Assembly: GCA_019314005.1 (NCBI GenBank)
Contig: JAFDAE010000162.1
Span: forward strand, 1 to 10,663
Source of the DNA: Deltaproteobacteria bacterium
GTDB lineage: Bacteria > Desulfobacterota > Desulfobacteria > C00003060 > C00003106
Direction: 5' to 3'
Length of the DNA: 10,663 nt
Shown here: in pieces, positions 6,516-10,663 of the stretch
Position numbering within the stretch: the first letter of the stretch is position 1
How the letters are laid out: every line of letters starts with the position of its first letter
Notes under the pieces: model-generated
Database searches by the model: none
Told to the model about the DNA's origin: nothing
The model's input: the letters and a program-made list of their open reading frames with translations, nothing else
Made by a program: the position numbers and the translations under genes

Positions 6516-9122
6516 ATGGCGCGGAAGCAGATCTGGCAGATACCGATAGTTCTATGTTTTTGGATGGTTGTGGGGTGTCTGTCTTCGGGACAGGCACATG
6601 CCCAGATTCCGGGGCATGATGAAGGACCGATTCAGGTCACACCCTTTCGCCAAATCAAGGACATTAAAATCCAGGGCGCATTCCCGCTTTTGGAAAGGGA
6701 AGTTCGGAGCGCCATGAAGCTCCACACGGGGGGTGGTTTTGACGAAGAACAAGTTTCTGAAAAGGAGAATGCCATAGCAAGACTCTTCCGGAATGAGGGG
6801 TATATTGCGCCAGAAGTAAATATTGTTGCGGAAGAAGACCCTAAGGACGGAAGCGTGGTCGTGTATGTGAATATCGACAAGGGCGGATTTTACCGTATCA
6901 AAGGCGTAGAAATCTCAGGAAACCAAGCCTTTCCAGATGCGCGCCTCAAGTTGAGTATCAGCACTTGGAAATCATCATTGCTCTTTGGGGAAATGAAGCG
7001 CTTCAGGCAAAAGGAACTTCACAAAGACGTTAAGAATCTCGTCACATTTTACCGTGAGCAGCAATACCCCGAGGTCAGCGTGGATGCCAGGGTAGAAAGG
7101 GACAGGGAAACCAACCATATCTTCGTTTTTATCACTGTTGATGAAGGCCCGAGGTATGATATTGCCTTTCAGGGGAACAAGGAATTTTGGGACTTTACCC
7201 TTAGAAAAGATCTGGTCCTATTTAAGGAGGGGAACAAGAGTGATTTTGGCTTAAGAAAGAGTGTTCGCAGGGTCAAGGACCGTTACCGGAAGGCAGGGTT
7301 TCCGGATGTTCGTGTGAAGACGGAATTTGCAATAGTAGAAGACAATGGAAAGACGTTGCGGAGGATTCGGCTGCTGATTGAGGAAGGGGCACGATACATC
7401 GTGAATACTATTACCATCACGGGCAATCATGCATTTGATGACGAAGAGATCAAGAAGCAGATGCTTACGCGGAGGCCGGGGATTCTTGCAAAGGGAGAGG
7501 TCGTTGCTGAAACCCTGGAGGAGGACATAGGAGCCATTACCGCCCTGTACCTCAAAGCGGGATACATGAATGCCCTTGTGACAGATGATGTCACGTGGCG
7601 GGAGGATCCAAAAGAGGGCAAAAAACCTGTGGATGTTGCGCTGAATATCCAGGAGGGCGTTCAGACCCGCGTGGCTTTTGTCACCCTAAATGGCGTGACG
7701 GCTCTAACAGAGTCAGAGGCCTTGGAGGCTATAACTCTGAGAAAAGGTGAAGTCTTCCGCAGCTACATGATTCGGAGTGATGAGAACACACTTTCCTCCC
7801 TGATCTCAGAAAAGGGTTATCCCCACGTGAAGGTGAAGGGGCGGGCAGACACAAGTGAAGACGGTACCCAGGCTGCAGTAATCTACGAAGTTGACGAAGG
7901 CCCCTTTGTAAAGATGGGGCAAGTGTACTGCGCGGGAAATTTTCGGACCAAAGGGCGGGTCATAAAGCATGCGATGGAACTTGAGCCAGGTGAGGCCTTT
8001 TCTCTGTCAAAGATGCTGGCCTCTCAACGTAACATTCGCAACATCCAGGTTTTTGACTCGGTCCACTTCAAGACCCCTGGTTTGAAGGAAAGGGCAGAGG
8101 AGGTGAACCTACTCGTAGAAGTGGAAGAAAAAAAGCCTTACTACATCCAGATAGGGGCAGGCTATGACACAACAAGGAGGTTGTATGGCAATGCCAGGGT
8201 GGGGGACCAGAATCTCTTCGGCCTGAATAAGGATGCCTGGGCAGGTCTTGAAGTGAGCGAAATCGGATACAGGGGCGATGTGGGAATCACAGAACCCCGA
8301 TTTCTTGGTTTTCCTATCTCGTCCACCCTGAATGTTTCCCGCGAGAAACGGGAGGAGTTTAATCAGGATTTCGGTACCAGAACCTTTGCGGGGTCCCTGG
8401 CTTTCGACCACCGTTTTCTCGAGAACTATTGGGCCAATCTCGCTTTCATTTATGAACGCCGAAAGCAATTTCAGCGTAACGGGAATCCGATCCCTGCCAA
8501 AGAGAAAGACAAATTTGAACCCAGGAGTATTCTGGTAACACGGCCTTCACTCATCTACAATTCGATAGATTCCTTTATCCGTCCCAAGAAGGGCATGTTT
8601 TACTCCCTATCCGTTGATATTTCCAAGGGTATTGAGAACTCTTTTGATAATTTCTTCAAATATCGTTTCGGGGCCAGGCATTTCTACACGCCTTTCGAGC
8701 GCCTCACCTTTGGCCTCCGGGGTCGTGTGGGTTACATTGACCCTTTTGATGCTACTAGCACGATTCCAGAAGACCAGCTTTTCTTTCTCGGGGGAATGTC
8801 GAATGTGCGCGGGTTTAAGGAGAACTTGCTACGGTTTGACTCTGCTGGAAACGCCGTGGGTGGTCGGACTGAAATTTTCGGCAGTATTGAAGCGCGGATT
8901 TGCTTGGGATTGAACTTTGATCTCACCATGTTCTGCGACACAGGTAGTGTAAGGGACCCTATCTTCGACAGGGGCTCCGATGAGTTCAGGTCTTCAGCAG
9001 GCTTGGGTCTGCATTACATCACTCCGGTCGGTTCTATCGGGATTGGCTATGGGCACAAGCTGGACAGAAAAGATCAGGAGAGCCCAGGAAGATTTCACTT
9101 TGCCCTGGGGTACATGTTTTAG
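6516..9122 (+). CDS. tamA: Omp85-family outer-membrane barrel (TamA/BamA-like) with six POTRA domains
   Basis: ATG 6516 has AAAGGG (6501-6506) upstream. The 868-residue product has a signal peptide (h-region IVLCFWMVVG, with likely cleavage after GQAHA at 29). Six POTRA units follow, each starting with a Gly-Asn-type strand and closing with an acidic-Gly motif, at about 46-123, 125-212, 213-292, 294-382, 384-463 and 465-541. The C-terminal barrel is ~543-868, with NVRGF at 763-767 (the conserved L6 loop motif) and a terminal Phe. Omp85 proteins insert barrel proteins into the outer membrane. Its place directly after the tamB-like gene favours a TamA role, but TamA normally has three POTRAs and BamA five, so a BamA-like origin is possible. 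The symbol is a guess from context. The gene is intact although its tamB-like partner is broken. Confidence 0.85.
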   Translation: MARKQIWQIPIVLCFWMVVGCLSSGQAHAQIPGHDEGPIQVTPFRQIKDIKIQGAFPLLEREVRSAMKLHTGGGFDEEQVSEKENAIARLFRNEGYIAPEVNIVAEEDPKDGSVVVYVNIDKGGFYRIKGVEISGNQAFPDARLKLSISTWKSSLLFGEMKRFRQKELHKDVKNLVTFYREQQYPEVSVDARVERDRETNHIFVFITVDEGPRYDIAFQGNKEFWDFTLRKDLVLFKEGNKSDFGLRKSVRRVKDRYRKAGFPDVRVKTEFAIVEDNGKTLRRIRLLIEEGARYIVNTITITGNHAFDDEEIKKQMLTRRPGILAKGEVVAETLEEDIGAITALYLKAGYMNALVTDDVTWREDPKEGKKPVDVALNIQEGVQTRVAFVTLNGVTALTESEALEAITLRKGEVFRSYMIRSDENTLSSLISEKGYPHVKVKGRADTSEDGTQAAVIYEVDEGPFVKMGQVYCAGNFRTKGRVIKHAMELEPGEAFSLSKMLASQRNIRNIQVFDSVHFKTPGLKERAEEVNLLVEVEEKKPYYIQIGAGYDTTRRLYGNARVGDQNLFGLNKDAWAGLEVSEIGYRGDVGITEPRFLGFPISSTLNVSREKREEFNQDFGTRTFAGSLAFDHRFLENYWANLAFIYERRKQFQRNGNPIPAKEKDKFEPRSILVTRPSLIYNSIDSFIRPKKGMFYSLSVDISKGIENSFDNFFKYRFGARHFYTPFERLTFGLRGRVGYIDPFDATSTIPEDQLFFLGGMSNVRGFKENLLRFDSAGNAVGGRTEIFGSIEARICLGLNFDLTMFCDTGSVRDPIFDRGSDEFRSSAGLGLHYITPVGSIGIGYGHKLDRKDQESPGRFHFALGYMF

Positions 9123-9228
9123 GCAACGGAACTCGCAGTCCCCAAGCGTCGTCGGGAGGTTTACCGTTTTGGTCTCTTGGCTTCCAGTAAATACCTCTCA
9201 ACCACAACATCTTGCGGTTGATCTACCC

Positions 9229-9257
9229 TTGACACACAATATCTTTTTTGTTAAAAA
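9229..9257 (+). promoter_or_regulatory. Candidate sigma70 promoter for the ParA-CBM48 gene
   Basis: A perfect TTGACA (9229-9234) is followed after 17 bp by TAAAAA (9252-9257, 4 of 6 to TATAAT) in an AT-rich stretch. Transcription would begin near 9264, giving a leader of ~80 nt. This suggests the gene is expressed separately from the upstream envelope genes. Confidence 0.45.
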
Positions 9258-9294
9258 GTTATTAAGCAGCAGTTTTTTATCATTTGCCGAGAAT

Positions 9295-9310
9295 GTTCCG
9301 TTACAGGAAC
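9295..9310. repeat. Short inverted repeat GTTCC-N6-GGAAC in the leader
   Basis: GTTCC (9295-9299) and GGAAC (9306-9310) are inverted copies around GTTACA. It lies ~30 bp after the predicted transcription start and ~18 bp before the Shine-Dalgarno sequence. It could be a small operator or a leader hairpin, but a 5-bp arm is weak evidence. Confidence 0.3.
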
Positions 9311-9342
9311 TATGCAAAGGTCTCTAAGGGAGGAAAAGCGTG

Positions 9343-10422
9343 ATGAAAAGAATCGCTTTGATCAATCAAAAAGGCGGCTGTGGGAAAACGACAACAGCTA
9401 TAAATTTAGCTAGTTGTCTATCAATGGAAGGGAAGAAAGTCCTGCTGATCGACCTCGACCCTCAAGGACATTCAGCGATGGGATTGGGGGTAAAGCCCGA
9501 CGAGATAGAGAACAGCATCTTTGAGGTCTTACTCCGTAAGGTTTCTATAAGTGAGGCCATACAGACCGTAAGGGAAAACCTTGACGCTGTTTTCAGCAAT
9601 GTTGTTTTGAGCGCTTTTGAACAGATAATGGCAGGCGCCCCGGATCGGGAGTATAAACTTACCCGGTGTCTTGAGGAGATTGACAATCATTACGACTATC
9701 TCATTATTGATAATCCTCCTGGTGTAGGCCTTTTGACATTTAATGGGTTGATGGCATCCCAAGAAACAATAATTCCGGTTGACCCCAGTTCCTTTTCACT
9801 TCAGGGGTTAGAAAAGCTGCTTGAAACCATGCAACTCCTTGAGAAGAGCGCGGACCACAAACTTTCCATAAAGATTCTGGCGACCAACGTTGACCGCAGG
9901 ACCAGATTTGCAAGAGGCGTGGTAGAGGAGTTGAAGGCTAATTTCCCTGACCACTGCTTTAAGGCTATTATCAATACCTCCACCCGCTTGAGGGAAGCCG
10001 CAAGTCACGGAAAACCTATAGGCGAATATGACAAGAACTGCGCCGGCTTCCGAGACTATTACAACTTAACCGAAGAAATACTCACCGAAGTAGCTGAAGA
10101 AAAGACTGAGGTTTCTATCTTTGAGTCGCTTCTGAATGTTGACAGATCCCAACAAGGGCCTGAGGAAAAGGAGATTCTGTTCGCATTGGAGGCGCCCGAG
10201 GAAGAAAAGATCCAGATTGCCGGCGATTTTAATGGCTGGATGCCGGAGAACCTCCGTTTAACTTACTCCCAGGGCAGGCCCATGTGGCAGAAGATTAAAC
10301 GGCTCAAACCAGGCGACTACCAGTATAAGTACTTGATTGATAACAAATGGGTTGCCGATCCGGGAAACCATGACACAGTTGACGATTTGTTCGGAGGTGT
10401 AAATTCTATTATTCGTGTGTGA
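9343..10422 (+). CDS. ParA-family ATPase fused to a C-terminal CBM48/AMPK-beta-like glycogen-binding domain
   Basis: I chose ATG 9343 (9 nt after GGGAGG); GTG 9340 directly before it is also possible. Numbering from the ATG, residues ~1-250 are a ParA ATPase: deviant Walker A KGGCGKTT (10-17, signature K10, catalytic K15), Walker A' LIDLDPQG (35-42), Walker B LIIDNPP (120-126), a DRRTRFARGVVEEL segment (184-197) and the ParA-type REAASHGKPIGEYD ending. There is no MinD-type amphipathic tail. After a ~25-residue linker, residues ~276-359 match CBM48/AMPK1-CBM: AGDFNGW, PGDYQYKYLID, W-x-x-DP and FGGVNSIIRV. By manual alignment to AMPK beta1, the glycogen-contact residues W100, K126, W133 and N150 correspond to W299, K329, W336 and N354. 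ParA proteins position DNA or protein cargoes using nucleoid-bound ATPase cycles. A glycogen-directed role is inference. No ParB or parS is visible. Confidence 0.88.
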   Translation: MKRIALINQKGGCGKTTTAINLASCLSMEGKKVLLIDLDPQGHSAMGLGVKPDEIENSIFEVLLRKVSISEAIQTVRENLDAVFSNVVLSAFEQIMAGAPDREYKLTRCLEEIDNHYDYLIIDNPPGVGLLTFNGLMASQETIIPVDPSSFSLQGLEKLLETMQLLEKSADHKLSIKILATNVDRRTRFARGVVEELKANFPDHCFKAIINTSTRLREAASHGKPIGEYDKNCAGFRDYYNLTEEILTEVAEEKTEVSIFESLLNVDRSQQGPEEKEILFALEAPEEEKIQIAGDFNGWMPENLRLTYSQGRPMWQKIKRLKPGDYQYKYLIDNKWVADPGNHDTVDDLFGGVNSIIRV

Positions 10423-10439
10423 TGATTTTGTAAAACGCC

Positions 10440-10493
10440 TGTAACTACTCGGGTTGTTGGGTTTAGGGTTGACTGTGAACCTGGGCAGTTACA
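10440..10493. repeat. Long imperfect inverted repeat (16-bp arms, 22-nt loop) after the ParA-CBM48 gene
   Basis: TGTAACTACTCGGGTT (10440-10455) pairs with AACCTGGGCAGTTACA (10478-10493): 13 Watson-Crick pairs, two G-T wobbles and one A-C mismatch. The loop is 10456-10477. An alternative inner hairpin can form between GGTT (10467-10470) and AACC (10478-10481). No T-run follows, so this is not a standard intrinsic terminator. It could be a 3'-end stabilising hairpin, a leader structure for the next gene, or a dispersed palindromic repeat. Confidence 0.65.
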
Positions 10494-10514
10494 AATGCCT
10501 TTGATGTATTTCGA

Positions 10515-10663
10515 ATGGAAGAGAGAAAAAAGCGGGAAAGAAGCGTAGAAGAAGTAGCTCATTTGTTTTTGTCTCGCCGGAATCCCTCTGATCGAACAAC
10601 AGTTCCTACCAAGAGAGAATTTCAAGCCGATTCCGTCACGATTGCTCCTTTCTCTGACAGGAT
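10515..10663 (+). CDS. Start of an unrecognised protein, cut by the window end
   Basis: From ATG 10515 the frame stays open to the end of the window (49 full codons), with an in-frame TGA upstream at 10476. The predicted start is strongly charged (MEERKKRERSVEEVAHLFLS, then RRNP) and has no membrane segment or signal peptide, so a cytoplasmic protein is likely. No good Shine-Dalgarno sequence precedes the ATG, so the start is uncertain. It follows the ParA-CBM48 gene by ~90 bp on the same strand and may be in the same transcript, although the inverted repeat at 10440-10493 lies between them. I do not recognise the family. Confidence 0.5.
   Translation, partial: MEERKKRERSVEEVAHLFLSRRNPSDRTTVPTKREFQADSVTIAPFSDR

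Larger units (their letters stand above)
9123..9342. other. Leader region between the Omp85 gene and the ParA-CBM48 gene
   Basis: No gene is supported here; plus-strand frames running in from the Omp85 gene are out-of-frame readings. The 5' half has only weak inverted repeats and no U-run, so no intrinsic terminator can be claimed for the tamB-tamA unit. The 3' half is AT-rich and carries the promoter candidate at 9229-9257 and a short palindrome at 9295-9310. A strong Shine-Dalgarno sequence (GGGAGG, 9328-9333) precedes the next gene. Confidence 0.5.

Noticed and set aside
9080..9122. CCCAGG...CCTGGG inverted repeat at the end of the Omp85 gene as a terminator
   Set aside because: It lies inside the coding sequence, has a ~15-nt loop and is not followed by a T-run; coding constraint or chance explains it.
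8332..9327. Plus-strand frames at 8332-8538, 8614-8913 and 8980-9327
   Set aside because: They lie in other frames of the intact Omp85 gene or run out of it, with no ribosome binding sites and no recognisable protein content.
9343..10422. Plasmid or chromosome partition ParA of a parAB pair
   Set aside because: No ParB follows directly, no parS-like sequence (TGTTTCACGTGAAACA type) was seen, and the CBM48 fusion points to a different cargo.

Overview
The window looks like chromosomal DNA from a Gram-negative (diderm) bacterium. It carries three kinds of envelope-biogenesis gene: an AsmA-like protein, a TamB-like protein, and an Omp85 outer-membrane barrel with POTRA domains. Gene style and moderate GC suggest a Desulfobacterota/deltaproteobacterial lineage, but that is an impression from reading and not a classification. 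All supported genes are on the + strand. No tRNA, rRNA, CRISPR array, transposase or phage gene is visible.

Layout. 1-666 is the 3' end of an AsmA-family gene whose start lies off the window. 685-2865, after an 18-bp gap and probably co-transcribed, is a two-part membrane protein: a divergent dicarboxylate/amino-acid:cation symporter (SDF/DAACS) core joined through an added transmembrane helix to a periplasmic family-3 solute-binding domain. 2866-3200 has no gene but holds short repeats, two perfect palindromes, an operator-like inverted repeat and a plausible sigma70 promoter. 3201-6500 is a tamB-like gene split across reading frames twice: a net +1 shift near 4390-4400, then a 44-bp tandem duplication at 5256-5343. 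Together they add 45 bp, so the last part returns to the original frame. 6516-9122 is an intact Omp85/TamA-BamA-like protein with six readable POTRA repeats, 15 bp after tamB. 9123-9339 is a leader region with a candidate promoter. 9343-10422 encodes a ParA-type ATPase fused to a C-terminal CBM48/AMPK-beta-like glycogen-binding domain. 10423-10514 holds a long imperfect inverted repeat, and a further + strand reading frame starts near 10515 and runs off the end.

How the parts may work together. AsmA and TamB proteins are bridge-like lipid-transfer or envelope-assembly proteins anchored in the inner membrane. TamB works with an Omp85 barrel, so 1-9122 is mostly an envelope-assembly neighbourhood with one unusual transporter or receptor inserted. 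The ParA-CBM48 gene has its own promoter and appears to be a separate unit. It is the strongest candidate for an undescribed system: an ATPase of the class that positions DNA and protein cargoes, carrying a domain that keeps all four glycogen-contact residues known from AMPK beta. This suggests positioning or segregation of glycogen granules, or polysaccharide-gated ATPase activity. Both ideas are inference.
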